From positions 138,222,756 to 138,286,755 of the forward strand of contig NC_134366.1 of the NCBI RefSeq assembly GCF_035582795.1: a stretch of 64,000 nucleotides of DNA, written 5' to 3'. Origin of the DNA: Mycteria americana (lineage: Eukaryota; Chordata; Aves; Ciconiiformes; Ciconiidae). Made by a program: the position numbers and the translations under genes. How positions within the stretch are numbered: the stretch's first letter is position 1; each line of letters opens with the position of its first letter. Below are positions 38,410 through 51,600 of the stretch, piece after piece. The notes under the pieces were generated by a model. The model saw nothing but the letters and a program-made list of their open reading frames with translations, made no database searches and was not told the DNA's origin.

Positions 38410-39634
38410 GTACAAAAATAAAATGCTTATTCAGTAATTAATTAAACCAAACAAGCCATCAGCATGTGCTACATAGCCCAAGTATTACGTCAGGTCAATA
38501 ATTAAACTGTAGTAAATCTTCTGGAGGTTCTATCCTGCCAAACTTTAAAGGCTCAAGACTAACCCAAGGACCCTTAACATTTTAGTGAGCCAGTAAATGA
38601 TTACACAGAGAGCTTCTCAATCCAAAGTTTGCTGCTATTAACTTTCTATTTTTTAAGACATCCAGAAATTGTATGTTTTGTGGTTATTGAATAATATCCT
38701 GTGAACAAAATGTATGCCTTTCTTGAGCCTCAGAAAAGGAATATTTTATAGGCTTGAGTTATGTTAAGATAAAAGTGCACTTTTCCTGCAGGGAAAGATA
38801 TACATTAAGCAAAAAGTAATGGTTTGGAATTTTTCCTTGTTTATGGGAACATGACGATTATGAAAACTTGAAGCTAATCTCACTGTATGCAGCTGGTCAT
38901 GGTAAAGAAAAGCACTATGCAAGCTGTCTTATGTGACTCTGCCAAAGCAATTCCAAAAGATCTGCACTAGTTATATGCTTTCAAGGCCTGGCTGACTTTT
39001 AGGTGGAATTAGGAGGTCACAGCAAGTTGTGTGGTGACCTTGTGATGTGGGAATTATGGCACTAGGCTGAGTATCAAATCATATGTCTCAACAAATAAAA
39101 ATATAAAGCCACATGACAGAGCACAGAGCAGGAAGCTTGAAATGCTCTGAGATTCATTTTTTCCCTCACCTATATCATATTCTATCACCTCATTTACATA
39201 AAATATTTCTGGTTAAACAATTTGCAGACGCATGTGATTTAATAGCAGGTATATATGTGGCAGAGATAAATTTGGATTTAAAATTAAGACATTACTAGCA
39301 ATGAAAGACAGCTGGTATACATCAAGTTTATTTCACGTGCGAGTCTTTGTATAGAATTTTGTTTGGAACCAGTTACTATTTGACATGTTAGCTCATAGTT
39401 TATTTTAATTACAGAATATTTAAATTACCAGATCTTCAGATAGCGTTTTGTAACAATTAGAATGAATATAGGATTATTCAATCTGCTTTATTTTCCCTCC
39501 AGATGCGTGGCTGTATATTGGTCCCATATAAAGCACATATTGTTTGTTTGCATATCAGGATATCCAGGCTGTCCTATACCATCCATCTAGTCATTATCTC
39601 CAGTTCCATCTTAATGTTCTCTCCCAACTTCATC

Positions 39635-39684
39635 TAAATTTTTCCTAGGTTTATCTATAGGTTTATCTATATTTTTCCTAGGTT
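39635..39684. repeat. short local duplication
   Basis: The words tttttcctagg and gtttatctata are each present twice within 50 bases, a small local duplication just upstream of the open frame at 39774. Confidence 0.7.
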
Positions 39685-39773
39685 GCTCTTAAAGAGGTTA
39701 ACTAGCGTAGGGCCAAGAAAATGCATGCCTTAGATTTCCACAGAAGTGGAAGTTATGAAATAACATGATTTAG

Positions 39774-39968
39774 ATGAGTGATCTTGCTTTTGTTGAAGAG
39801 AATGAATTGGATTATTATTTGCAGTACCTTCCAGTTCTATTCAATGAAATGACAAGTGATCATTTTGGTGATGTTCCCAGTCTACCAAAGGCAGGAAACA
39901 CAAATAATCTTATGAAGGACTCTATATTGGAAGATTTCCAAGAAATTTTTGCAGATCCAAAGGTTAAT
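39774..39968 (+). CDS. coding-like open segment of unknown identity
   Basis: From an ATG at 39774 the frame reads 'MSDLAFVEENELDYYLQYLP', continues through 'NEMTSDHFGDVPSLPKAG' and reaches 'LEDFQEIFADPK' at 39968, where AAG/GTTAAT gives a weak donor. The unspliced frame stays open to a stop at about 40002. The composition is acidic with many purine-first codons, more coding-like by eye than neighbouring open frames. A decent acceptor lies upstream (gatttccacag, 39724-39734), which would place the ATG in an exon with short upstream open frames. Another possible acceptor, ttggattattatttgcag, ends at 39826. Neither joins 38409 in phase without help, so it could belong to another isoform or be non-coding. 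I recognise no domain. Confidence 0.25.
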
Positions 39969-40824
39969 ATTTTTTTAAAAAAAGCTTGGACATTGTTTAT
40001 CTAACCTGAAACTTTAGAGGTTCACTCTTCATTGACTACATCATTTGCTGTTGTAGAGACATTTCTCAGGAAAAATTTATAAACATACTTTTTCTCTACA
40101 GTTTTAGGGTCATGGTATCTCATACAATGAAACTATAACTGTGAAGTATGCATAAATGTAATTCATATTTGTCAGTATTAGGAATGCCTTCAGAATATTT
40201 ATTATGAAATAAAGTGTTATCACTTGCACCATGGATAAAATAGTTGGAAAGTTCCAAGACAAATGAAAAGGCAGCTTTTTGACCTGAAGCTTAAAAATCA
40301 TGTCTCGTATGTATATAATCTATTAATGACACTCTCAGTGCAAAGACTTTCCTGGCACATTATTCGCTGACATTCCAAAAGCCAACTTCAGTTAATTAAG
40401 TCAAATACAACTTAACCCTTGAGGTCAGGCGTTTTAGAAATGTAGTTTCATTACTGCATACATACATATCCCAGTCCCAGTTCCAAACAGGCTTTTGGAT
40501 CCCAGTTTATTTTTGGGAAGTGTAAGAGTTGTAAAACCCATTTCACTTCATCTGAAATGAGCATGATCTTGAAACAAGAACCGGAGAGGCTTGCATTATA
40601 GCATTTCACTCCAGGTTACAGAGCTTAGGAGAGTGAATCTGCGTGAGGGATCTATAGGTCAAGAGTACTGGGCTGACCAGTGGGGTCTCCAAGCAAGAAA
40701 CCTGGGTGAAGATGGTCAGATGGGTCTCACAGAATAACTTGGAAAATCCCAACAGACTGTTAGGAGAGGCTGGGAAGCTGCGGAACAGAGACATACAGCA
40801 AATGCAAGTAACATTTTTTTACAG

Positions 40825-40892
40825 TTCACCACGTCACCCTTCATTTTACTGTATGCACAAAGAGGGCACAGTCACTGGTCTATCAGCAGAAG
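40825..40892 (+). other. candidate exon with good splice sites, frame undecided
   Basis: The acceptor gtaacatttttttacag (AG at 40823-40824) and donor CAGCAGAAG/GTATGG (GT at 40893) are both good around 68 bases. All three frames are open, so the sequence does not choose one. Following 38409 it would read 'SPRHPSFYCMHKEGTVTGL' and exit in phase 1, which fits the terminal candidate at 42832. Following 39968 it would read in phase 0 and exit in phase 2, which fits 42470. Confidence 0.25.
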
Positions 40893-42469
40893 GTATGGCT
40901 GAGAGTCCTGCTAGAAGGCGTACAGCAGAACTATGATCTTTTTGTAGGGTTCCTCTTTCTGTGCTGTGATATTTCATTGTTATTAGTTGTCTACACAGGA
41001 TGCAGCCAAGTCATGCTGAATCTGTAATCAGGCAGCCTGCCTCTAGCCAGGATCTTGTCAAGCGTTTTCATCTCCTTGTCTAGAGGTTTTTTCTTTCTCT
41101 CCTGCTAAAAGGTCACAAGGAAATACCTATCAAAAATAGGGAAGTCCCATGGGAAAAATCCTCTAACACAGAGGTACATCTCTGTGTTGCATACACACAT
41201 GCATGTTCCGACACACACCCACACAAAGATTATCTGCTAAGAAGCATGTGCTAAACTATTTGTTTCTGCATCCCTCCCAAGTGATCTCTGCCATCAGTGA
41301 CCTTAATTCTATCTCATTAGTATATTCCACTTTTGGAAACAAAACGGATTCATTCTCAACTCTTTTTTCCTCTCATGCTGTCAAGTTTCTCGTTTTGGAA
41401 AAGAGGATTACGTAGAAGGGGATTATTAGCTGAAAGATAAGGGGTTTTCCCCCTAAATGCATTAGGGTAAATGGCTTTTAACTACAATAGATATAGCTGA
41501 TAAAATGAGATATTCCAAGGAGACACAACTTTGCCCCTTCATTTCCTCTCTATTTTGTGACTTTCTTGCCCACAACGCATTTCTGATCTGAGCTGGTAAA
41601 CAAGTGCCCTTTCCATTTGGTTTTCTTTTAAATCGCCCTCTCATATATAAACCTTTTTTATGTTTTTCTATGTACACGGTTGATTAAGATCCAGAGGGAG
41701 TTTTTTACAGCCTGTCAATACAGTAGAAACTCTGTGATCTTGGAGTTTTCCCTTTAGAAGCTGTGAAATTGAAGATTCTGGGATTCACTTTTAGTATATC
41801 CATAACCTACCACATGTCACTTCTACGAAGCAACAGGCACTTGTTTGCCTTTGTGGCTGCTCATCCCTATTAAATTAGTTCACACCAGTAGAGCTCCAAA
41901 GAGGAGGGATGAGGTTTTTCTCCTTCGTTTCCTCCTGCTACTTAGTGGAAGGGGTTCTCAGCTGCTGATTAGGTTGCTTCATTGGTTTTCTTACCGGCGT
42001 GTTTCTTCACACTGCATGCCTTACTGAGGAACAGGGGGTCAGCAGTTTGGTGGGCACTATGCTGAGGTTATGCTCAGGAAAAGAGAGATGGGCAAGAGAA
42101 AAATAGATCCAAAAAACCTTCCCAGCCTGTACCAGGCTGAAGGCAGGAACTTTTGTATAAGTTTATTCTTAAGATCTCAAGATCAAGCTTTCAAAATGTC
42201 AGTCTCGGGAAGTATTTATGAACCTTTTCCCACATTTAGGTGGTGTTTTTTTCCTGCAAGAGCAAAGTCACTTCTTTCCCATCCAGTATTAGTCGTATCA
42301 CCATGCCTTAGTGGAGAACTGGTGCTATGCAAGGGCATCAAAATAAGACATACATAGTCTGATAAAAATACTTGTAATATTTCATGTAAGGAATGTTTTT
42401 AAAGTGGATTTTGTAAAATAATTGTATATGTCATTATTTCCTCTACACCTTCCAAATATTTCCATTCAG

Positions 42470-42522
42470 ACGGATGTTTAAGAAGAATGGAGATTTTTTT
42501 CAGCCACATACTTCTACTGCCA
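42470..42522 (+). other. candidate penultimate or terminal exon
   Basis: An excellent acceptor (ctctacaccttccaaatatttccattcag, AG at 42468-42469) opens a frame in phase 2 that fits 38409 directly: 'RMFKKNGDFFQPHTSTA' up to a moderate donor GCCA/GTAACT at 42523. Without that splice the frame continues to a TAG at 42588-42590, giving an alternative last exon. The spliced form exits in phase 1 and meets the candidate at 42832. Confidence 0.25.
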
Positions 42523-42831
42523 GTAACTTGATCCAGAAGTATCTCACTGTTTTTCTTGCAAAAGTGCAAAATGTCTTTATTAGGAAGTAGACCTATAGCA
42601 TCATTAAGGTTGTAATGATATAGTCAGGGAATGGAAAAAAAGAACATGAGAAAGAAAACTCTTTTCTGGCTCTATGTATTAAGACCAGAATGACAAAAGA
42701 GAACAGCTAAAGCAAAACCATACAAACAAACAGAACTGCCTAATGTGACATCAGTGGTGAGATACAGTAATATTAAAACTGTAAATGCTTTTTGAGTGAA
42801 GTATATGGATAAGATTAACATTTCTTCACAG

Positions 42832-42881
42832 AGGACTTTTTTGGTCATCTAGAAAAAAATGACATATCTGCAACTGCTTAA
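42832..42881 (+). other. candidate last coding exon with stop
   Basis: The acceptor gattaacatttcttcacag (AG at 42830-42831) is good. Entered in phase 1, the frame reads 'DFFGHLEKNDISATA' and stops at TAA (42879-42881). Downstream AATAAA words occur near 43841 and 43958 and could serve as polyadenylation signals. Short and therefore weak on its own. Confidence 0.2.
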
Positions 42882-43489
42882 ATCTACTTGCAGTGAGAAA
42901 AGCACTTGGACATGTGTTTATATATGTATATGTGCTATTGACATAGCAATGAAGCAGCTTACTGACTCGGGGCCAAGAAACACTAATGGGAAAACTTTCC
43001 AGCATTTGTTGTTGCCTTGCAGATTTACAGATCTAAGACAACATCTCTTTGCTCATTGTTGCCTCAAGTTGTAATCATTTTCCCTACCACCTCCTCAATC
43101 TGCTCCCAGAAGGAATAAGAAAATGGCCTATTATCTGTGTCACATGAAGGCCTGGTAGGTTTTGGTCTTGACAAGCAACCAGATTATGTTCTAGTGAAGT
43201 GCAGGCTCTCACCTAAAGAAAAGTTGAGAGTAAGGATATTACTTCTGGGGAAGAATTCAACCATGTTTTACACTTTATTCCTCACATGGAAGAAAAATGC
43301 ATGGGTTTCCAGCCAGTTTTGCAGTTCTTAATATGTAGGAGTGTGTACAGACAAGAGATGAGGTGTACATGAGAGATTCTCTATGGAAGTCATCACCCCC
43401 TTCTCAGCTCCTTTGGTGCTACCCTGCAGTGAGAAAGCTGGCGCACTAGTTAGTTGATTAACCTGGTATTTAGAGGAATTTATTCTTAC

Positions 43490-43576
43490 CTCCTTGCTCC
43501 AGTCAAGACTTCCTGTACGACAGTGCTACAGTCAGTGCCACAAGGGAAAACTTTGCTTCACCATCTCACAGGAGAG
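43490..43576 (-). ncRNA. possible spliced non-coding exon, minus strand
   Basis: Minus-strand acceptor acgtatctttttccacag (complement of 43577-43594) and consensus donor AAGGAG/GTAAGAAT (complement of 43482-43495) bound 87 bases. All frames have stops, so it could only be non-coding. No linked exon was found. Chance is a fair explanation. Confidence 0.1.
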
Positions 43577-46344
43577 CTGTGGAAAAAGATACGTTGAAGA
43601 TTGCGGAGTGCTTGGATAATGCAGTAATGGGATGCTCATAAATGCCATAGAGAAATCCCAGGCTTCACGGCTCAGCAGCTGTGTATCACACAGTGGGCAT
43701 GTTTATCTCTAGGAAGTGATCCTGGAAGCTGCAGGCCACGCCGGTTCCCACTGAAGGTGTTCTCAGACCCCTCGATGATCAGGTCCGGAGCTTCTATGGG
43801 TTTTGAAATCCTGAGAGATGTAAATTAAGATGACTAAGGCAATAAAATATAACCACTGATTAACAAAGCAGGTCTTTATAGCCATTAATTCTATATTTAT
43901 AAATAGCCGGAGACATGACTGAGTGACAATGTTCAACCATGCAACTAATTGAAAGCAAATAAAGATATGATGACACAGTAATTGTAACTGAAATGAAAAC
44001 ATTCTTCACCAGCGTTTTTAGATTCTTATACACACATTAACGTTTTCTTTTAGGTAGGATGCCTTCCCCACAACTTTTCATAATTTAAATAGTACCAAAT
44101 TAAACCATCATGTACACTGTGTGTTCCTGAATGTTTAAAACTATGCATAACTATTGAAATAATCCAGAATACCATAAAACAACAAAAGAATACAGTTTTT
44201 CTATGGAAACTTGGACTTTGAATTTAGGTTGTGATTTAGATAAATTTGTAAATATCCCAACTAGTGGCCACGATGCCATGGAAGTGGTGAACTGTGTTTG
44301 CAGGGCCTCATGCTTAGGTTACACTTAATATTCTAGAAGGATTATATTCTGTGATGCTCAGAACAAACATAGTGGATGGCCTTTAGACCTCAAGGTACTC
44401 AGCTGAATCATGATGAATTTTTAGCCTTATGAAAGAAAAGAAGTATTTTGAGAATATTTGGGGGTGGTGGTGGTGATATTTACCTTTTTCCCATGGTTTC
44501 CCTTCTAGTCGCTAGCAAGTGCTGTTATACCACCTTCTGAATGCATGGTCTGATTCTCAGGTGCACTGAAATTTTCTGCTGGGTCTCTGCTGAGAGACTT
44601 TTCTCCCAGTCTGAATATTGTATCACACACATGGCATGGGCTGGGATAAAAATAAAGAGAGGTGATACAGAGGTGAAGGTGAAGCATGACGCTGAAATAC
44701 GACAGCAACAAAGATTTAACTATTAACTCAAAGGATATTAACTGGAATAGATGGCACAGGGATGCTTATAGGTGTTTGCTGGGAAAGAAGGTGATGAGAG
44801 AGAGCTGAGTGGATCTGTCTCATTCCAGGAACATTTCAAAGGTAAAGCTCTTCTATTCGGGCTTTCAGACTTCTGAAAAATTTGTGGTGATCTTTATTAA
44901 TGTGCAGCTCTGTCATAAGACCAGTATCATGAGGTTCCCATGTCTTCTGTGATTCACGATGGTTACAGTGAATGTATTAAAGCTATACAGCTTCTGCTGT
45001 CTAGCAAGCAATTTTACAAACATAACTTCTATCTTATAAATCACTAGTACTAAAGGTATATAGGCTACATTAGAGATATTCCTTTAGCAAAGATTTAGAT
45101 GCCCTATATAGAGTTACTCATTAGATTATCACCATTATAACATCTGAACAAGCCATTTACCTCTGGAGGACTTGCCCCACTGTATCCGACAGGAATGTAA
45201 GTAACTATTGAGTTAATACACAAGGAGACATAAAAACCTGTTTACTTTTTTAACATTATTGCCCAGAAAGAGATAACAGGGAAAAAAAAGACTAAACTTT
45301 TCTTCTTTTTTTGCTGTTGGATTAGTTATGAAGTTTGTTATTCACTAAGCAAATATTGCTGAATAAGAAGGTGTCACTTTGCAAACTGAATTTTTAGTGC
45401 AGGACAACATTTATGTGAATTCTTGATCAGTATATTGAATAGCAACAAAATACTTCCATAGGTCAGAGTTTTAAAATACAAATTTGAAATGTGTGCACCT
45501 TCTATCTAAATAACAATAGAAGAGATTTCTGGCTCTTATGTTTCACTGATTTTTTTTTTTCTTTTTGCAGACTTACATCTTTTCTATAAGTATAAATAAA
45601 TAAATACATTTTCTAGTAGCACTGTTACTTCCCTATATGAAGAAAATAAGAGGGATCATTTCACCCATCATTGAAATGCAGCCATTTCAGGGCTGTGGAA
45701 TTTTATTGGTGCTAGCAAACTAAACAAGAGTTTTGTGAGTAGTAAAGTAATATGTGCTATTAAAACTGCAGAGGAAAAGTAAGCAGGATAGAATACAGCT
45801 ACTTAATTACAATATTTTGTATATGTCTTAGAGATGTTTATTTTAAATAATGGATATTTTCTTTAGCTGTGTGAAGTCAAATGCTGTTTCTATAGGGGAG
45901 ATGTTTGACATGCTTCAAGCTATAAAAGAAGATTTGTGATTCTCCTAAGTCCACATGCCCTAGATTAATGTTAGTGTCAAACTGATTCTGCGTTAAGCTC
46001 ATTTAATGTACCTCTGGGCTATAAGATGTTACTTTGCCAGCAGCAAAGGTCACATGTTTTCAGGTATTGACAGTGCAAGTAATGACAAGTTCTTTCTGTG
46101 TTTGAGTGGATCAGGGTCTTTCTAGCATTCATTCAATGAATTTGGCAAACTGTAGCCTCTGTCCCAGAGGGCTCTGTGCCTTTGAGCATACAGCAGAAGG
46201 AATTATTAAACCTCCAGCTCTGAAATCTACAGCTTCATTTAGTTCAGACCTCCTGACGGAATTTTTATCCCTTTAGCTAAATAGCAAACAATTTTGAAGC
46301 TGACTTTACCTAGGTAGCAAATTTCTTCTAGATCATATAAAGAA

Positions 46345-46465
46345 ACTGAAAGAATAATTTATATATTTATTTTTATATATTCTATTTATAAATATTTATA
46401 CATATTGTATTTATACATTATATTTCTATATTATATTTATAAATATTTATATATTATAATTTTTA
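46345..46465. repeat. AT-rich low-complexity region
   Basis: About 120 bases made almost only of A and T, with recurring tttata, aaatatttata and tatatt words. Confidence 0.9.
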
Positions 46466-48336
46466 AGCACTTTTTTTGTTTGAAAATATTTAGGCATGGT
46501 ATGTCAAAGTAGCCTTACAACTGCAGTTATAAAAAACAATGGTCTCGGTGAAACTTTGCAAACATTGGTCCTAAGGAAGGAAGACTGATCAAATAGCTGA
46601 AACTCGGGAGTTTCTGGCTCCTTCCCGGGTTGTTGAGTGACATAAGCAAGTCGTGTGACGATATCAAGATTTACACAATGTTGTGAGTCATCTTGAACAG
46701 GTAATCAGAAAATGCATTAAGCGGCTTGGATGGGAGCCTGACATTTCCCAAACATTCACAGACTATACATGGCTTCTCCTGTACATTTTAGTGGCAAAAA
46801 ACACTCAGAAAAAAGTTTTGTTCTCTAAGGCAAAAGGCAACGGAGGGAGTTAATGTTATGATGCTCTGGGAATAGAATTTGCTAAGTATTATCTGACACC
46901 TACAATCTGCATGGGAGATTTTTTTCTCCTAGACTGGGGTCTGAGCAAGGGGAAACGGGAACAACTTATAGGGGAGTGAAAAGGGATGGGTACCCTAGAT
47001 ATCTGTCTTGCACAAATGCAGAAACCTAGGTCAGGGCTACAGTCAGGCTTCTCTGGGAAGCAGATACTTGGAGCCTAAAATCATGTTCTCAGTCTCAGTG
47101 CTTGCTTCTAGACTGTTTATACTTTATCTCAAAATTGTCATTTGATAAAGAGCAGGAAGGTCTCAAGAATGCCAGCACCCCGTCCCAACATCAAGTGATC
47201 TAACCTGCAGAACCAAGCCCCCCCTCCTCCTCCTCCCCAGCATATGGATCTTGCCTGGAGCAGCTTTCCCAGGAGAGGTAGACTGAACCTTTTGTCACCA
47301 TTGCCTGGTGACTGAGGAACTCTCCTGGGACTGGAGCTGGAGCTCCAGACATACTCAGGACAAGGAAGGCTTGAATCTCAGACTTCCAGTTTCCTGGTGG
47401 ATCCCCAACATCCCATGAATTTTCCGTGGCCAATGTGTGCCTCACAAATTGGGCTCCTTTGGAGACTTATGCCTGTTTTGCATCTCCCAAACAGCTTTAG
47501 CTAAAAGGCAGGATCTTAGGCAATTAGTGCAACAAAGACAGGGTGACAACTGAGCAGACCCAGAAACCTAGCATTAGGTTTCCAAGGAACTTTAGGTATC
47601 TTAAACTATGCAGCACTATAGGTATGGATTATATTAATTGCTTTTCTGAAGTTATGCTCCTAAGTTTCTCTGAAAGGGCACTGATGTGATTTGTTGCATG
47701 GTTGCTGAAAAGCACATTGGTTCATGCTATAGTGACCCAAGTATTTTTAGAGATTGTTCATTTGTTCACGTATGTGTCACTGTTCCCAGAGGTGTCCATG
47801 CAAGGGTTTAACCGAACCTGATTAGCTTAATCAGCACAGAGTTGTGCATGGACATGCCTTTCTCACATCTGTGCCATTTGTTTCACTGCCTCCCTTCTCC
47901 CTTTCCTCTCATCACATTTTTCCTTATCAAAGTTTCCCTAACTTTAAATACTTCCCTGAACCTTTTCCTTTTTATTCTCTTCCCAGTTGCCTTTTCATCT
48001 TTGTAGAAAGCTGTGGAACATATAAAAATGGCAGATGGAAGATAAGACTAAATATGATCTGAAAATGCAATATAGTTTGCCCACAAGCTCTTCACAGCAA
48101 AATTTGGGATCTGGACAGCTTCCTTACCTTGCTTAGCACAGCTGAGCAGAGGAAGAACAGGGCACTGTCACGTATGATGGTATATTAGGCTTCAGGAGAA
48201 AGTAAAAAAGCATTAGAGGGCAAAATTGTGCCAGGCTTTCCCTCACAGTAGCACTGGATACTCAGGCACAGCTTCCCTAAAGCATAAGGAAAAGCAGTAA
48301 GCAAATATTTTTAGTGTTGCAAGTGAAGTCTTATGT

Positions 48337-48645
48337 CACAGAATCACAGAATCATATAGGTTGGAAAAGACCTTTAAGATCATCGAGTCCAACCATAAAC
48401 CTAACACTGCCAAAAACCACCACTACACCATGTCTCTAAGTACCTCATCCAAACGTCCTTTAAATACCTCCAGGGATGGCGACTCAACCACTTCCCTGGG
48501 CAGTCTGTTCCAATGCTTGATAACCCTCTCGGTGAAGAAAAATTTCCTAATATCCAGTCTAAACCTCCCCTGGCGCAACTTGAGGCCATTTCCTCTTGTC
48601 CTATCACTTGTTACCTGGGAGAAGAGACCGACCCCCATATGTCAG
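48337..48645 (-). mobile_element. CR1 LINE, short 3' end fragment
   Basis: Read on the minus strand, the segment encodes the CR1 ORF2 C-terminus, '[20 protein letters not shown]' followed by '[20 protein letters not shown]'. It then has the 3' tail with 'ggtcttttccaacc' and two perfect copies of the terminal ATTCTGTG octamer (48337-48352). The frame through the C-terminus is nearly undamaged, so this copy is younger than those at 10075 and 26005. It is 5' truncated at about 48645, as usual for CR1. The same family as the copy at 1-1684. Confidence 0.97.
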
Positions 48646-51600
48646 TGTCAGTGTCACTCTTCCAAAGGCAACAGTATTATATTGGCTTATATTGTTAAAA
48701 TTCAGAATTACAATTGATGCTTCTGAACACGAGTCTATTTTTTTCCTCCCAACTGCAGGTTATAGGCCAGTAATATGCTTTCTCTACCCTTATGAGGAAA
48801 TAAGCATACTGAGTTTTAAATGCGTGTATAAGAAAGGAAAACAATGCATATATATGTGTCTGTGTGTGCCTGTAGGTAGATATAGACAAATACATAGATA
48901 TAATCTCTAGCCTTGTTTTGTTGTGGTGATTGTTGACTCCCCAGACACAAACTGGGAAATCATGAAAATTTAAGAAACCGCTCCCCAGTGTGACTCTTTT
49001 ATCCTCTTCCTCTTTCTCTGTACCTTTTGTAGTTGTACAATAGTTGTACCTTTAAGTACAACTCGCAGGATCATCTCCAGGGAGCTTTTAGCCCATGTAT
49101 GTACAGTAGGTTGATTATCTCCTAAAACTCTTTCAAATTTGTGCTTTTCAATATATTTTCAGTAAAAGGGGTTAGGCAATAGCTCAGAAATGACACCAAT
49201 TACCTGATCTACTGGGTGGGATTCAGAGACCTAGATGTAGGTGTTAGTGTGTGAATATCTGGTCTCCCATTATAGGCAATAGCATTTGAGTTGATACAGC
49301 CAGTGGGGCTTGGAGAGCTGCACCTGGACAGTCAAATAGTTTCCAGGTTCCCCTAACTGTACAGACTAGATTTCCCTCCGACTGTCATGGGAGCTTAGAC
49401 ACCTACCTCATGTAGTGACACTGACATTTTGAGATTAAATCTAGATGTCTACAGCGTGGAGGTGAATCCCACTGAGTGTAATTATTTAAGTAGATGCAGA
49501 CGTATGTGTGAAGTAAAGATGGTGATTGGATTAAAACTGCTGTGATTTTAACATGAATAAATTCCAGCCTATTCTGTTATGTGGCCCTCAGGGGTAATTA
49601 AAATCCAGTGTATGGCTAACTTACTTTTATGGCTAACTTGCTTTTACTTTTATACTTTTACTTACATTTACCTGTCACAAAAGGGATATATATGCCTGTA
49701 TTCATGAGGCAAGTAACTCTAGAGTATCTTTCTCATGATTAAGATATTCAGGGTGCTCAGTAGGCATTTAGTAATGCTAACTTCCATTAAGCATTACATA
49801 AGTCAATTACACTTATTCATTTCCAATGAAAATATTAAAACCAGAAGTTAGAGAACTAGTCCTGTAGAGTCCGAACAATTCCAAATAATGATTAGTACCA
49901 TAAAGTAAGAGCCCTCATCACCTTCAGAAGTTGTTTAGCACTGAGCAGGGTGGAGTCCTCAGGGGCACGTTCATACCTCGAGAGAGGCTCAGCCTAAGAC
50001 CTAAGAAGCACCGACAAGTCATCAAAACAAACCTGAAGTGATTCATAGATTTTTGTGCTTGATCCTGTGCATGAAGGTGAATCTGACTACAAGTAAAAAA
50101 ATTCCTTGCTTTAAATAATAAGATTCAGTCTTGTTTTTCTGTGCAAAACAAGTTGCTGACAGCCTAGAAATAAAGAAGGGTTTGAATTTCTTTTAGACTC
50201 AGAGCTCTTAAATTCTTCTGTCTCCACACTGCCTCACTAGATATGTTGGTTGTGCACCCATTCAGAAGCAGGATACAGTCAGCACTTGATTATCCATGTG
50301 TTGCAGATTATTCATGCCACAGATATTAGCTGAAGCTCAGAGCCACATGAATGTGGCTACACTGCTTCCAGGAGCATCTCAACTCCATAATCAGTACAGC
50401 TGCTTTTGCATTACACAGAGCTGGAGTTAATAAGCCCATATGAATCTTATCTGGCTCCATGGTAAGCCAGTTCCCTGGGAAACACAGAGGCTCTTGATGG
50501 TGTCAACCTGTATCCAGCTGGGCTTTATTAATCTAGGCTCAATGCTGCTTTGCCAAGCCTGTAGCAGAGTTGGCATTGGTGGCAACCCTGAGGCTGGCAG
50601 GTGACAAAGGGTGGGGGGAGTGAATCAGTTGCTTCTGCACCAGGGACCATTTTTCTAGAAAAGGAGTTTGCGGTTTATTAGTGGAGCCACACTGCTACAA
50701 GATTTCAGACAGTTTGTTCAGTTTTTTTGTTTATTTTAACTAACATGTCTTTCTGAAGTGCCAGGAGGAGTTACACAGACCTGTGTTCAGTCAGAGCGGT
50801 TCATGTGTTCCAAAACCCACTCTGGATATCTATAGATTGAGAGGTTTTTAGTGCTTACTTAGGTTTAGTAGGATAGATATTTTTAAGTTGTCAATAAGAG
50901 ATTGATTTTAAGGATGTGTATTCATCTCTAAACTGTACTTCACACCAGGAGACTCTAATGCATCAATCCTAGACTGGCACTGGCACTATGACCTGGGCAG
51001 CTCTTGAAAGCCTGTGGCATGAAATAGTGCTCCAGCACTGCTTCTTTCAGTTTCTCCAAACTTTTAACATTCATACACATGTACTTTCTTCATATGTCAG
51101 TGAGACACATATGTTCTAGAGTAATCTTGAAAGCCTAGCCTCAGATTTATTAAAATCTTAGTGGTTTATGATGGCTGTGAAAGTTGCTGCAGTTGAAGCA
51201 TGCTGTTTCCATACCTGATGGAGGCACTTCCAAATGAAGTTGTTCTTAGCTGCCCTTGATTTTAACTTGCCAAAAGCAGAGAATTCTGGACAATAAACTT
51301 TCGGGCTATTCCCCCAGCTTCTTTATGACTGTGTATTTGTTTCTTTGTTTTTACTTTTCTTTTCAAAAGTCCTACTTCAAGTAGTGGATGTTCTGAAACT
51401 ATAATGTTAGCTTGTGTATAAATGAAATCCAGAAACCTCAAACATGCTGTTAGACAATGGAAAACTAAGATCCATGGACAAGACCGAAACATAATTAGAG
51501 AAAACATAACAAGAAAAACGTCTTAATTGTGCTGAAGCAAAGGTTTCTATGGGCTGCAAATATTTTTAATTTCTATAGCAACTTATCATCAAGAACTTTC

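Larger units (their letters stand above)
42882..48336. other. AT-rich stretch after the candidate gene, no supported gene
   Basis: If the gene model is right, the first kilobase would be 3' untranslated region (AATAAA near 43841 and 43958). The rest shows only short open frames, AT-rich simple sequence (46345-46465) and a possible minus-strand spliced segment at 43490-43576. Confidence 0.45.
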
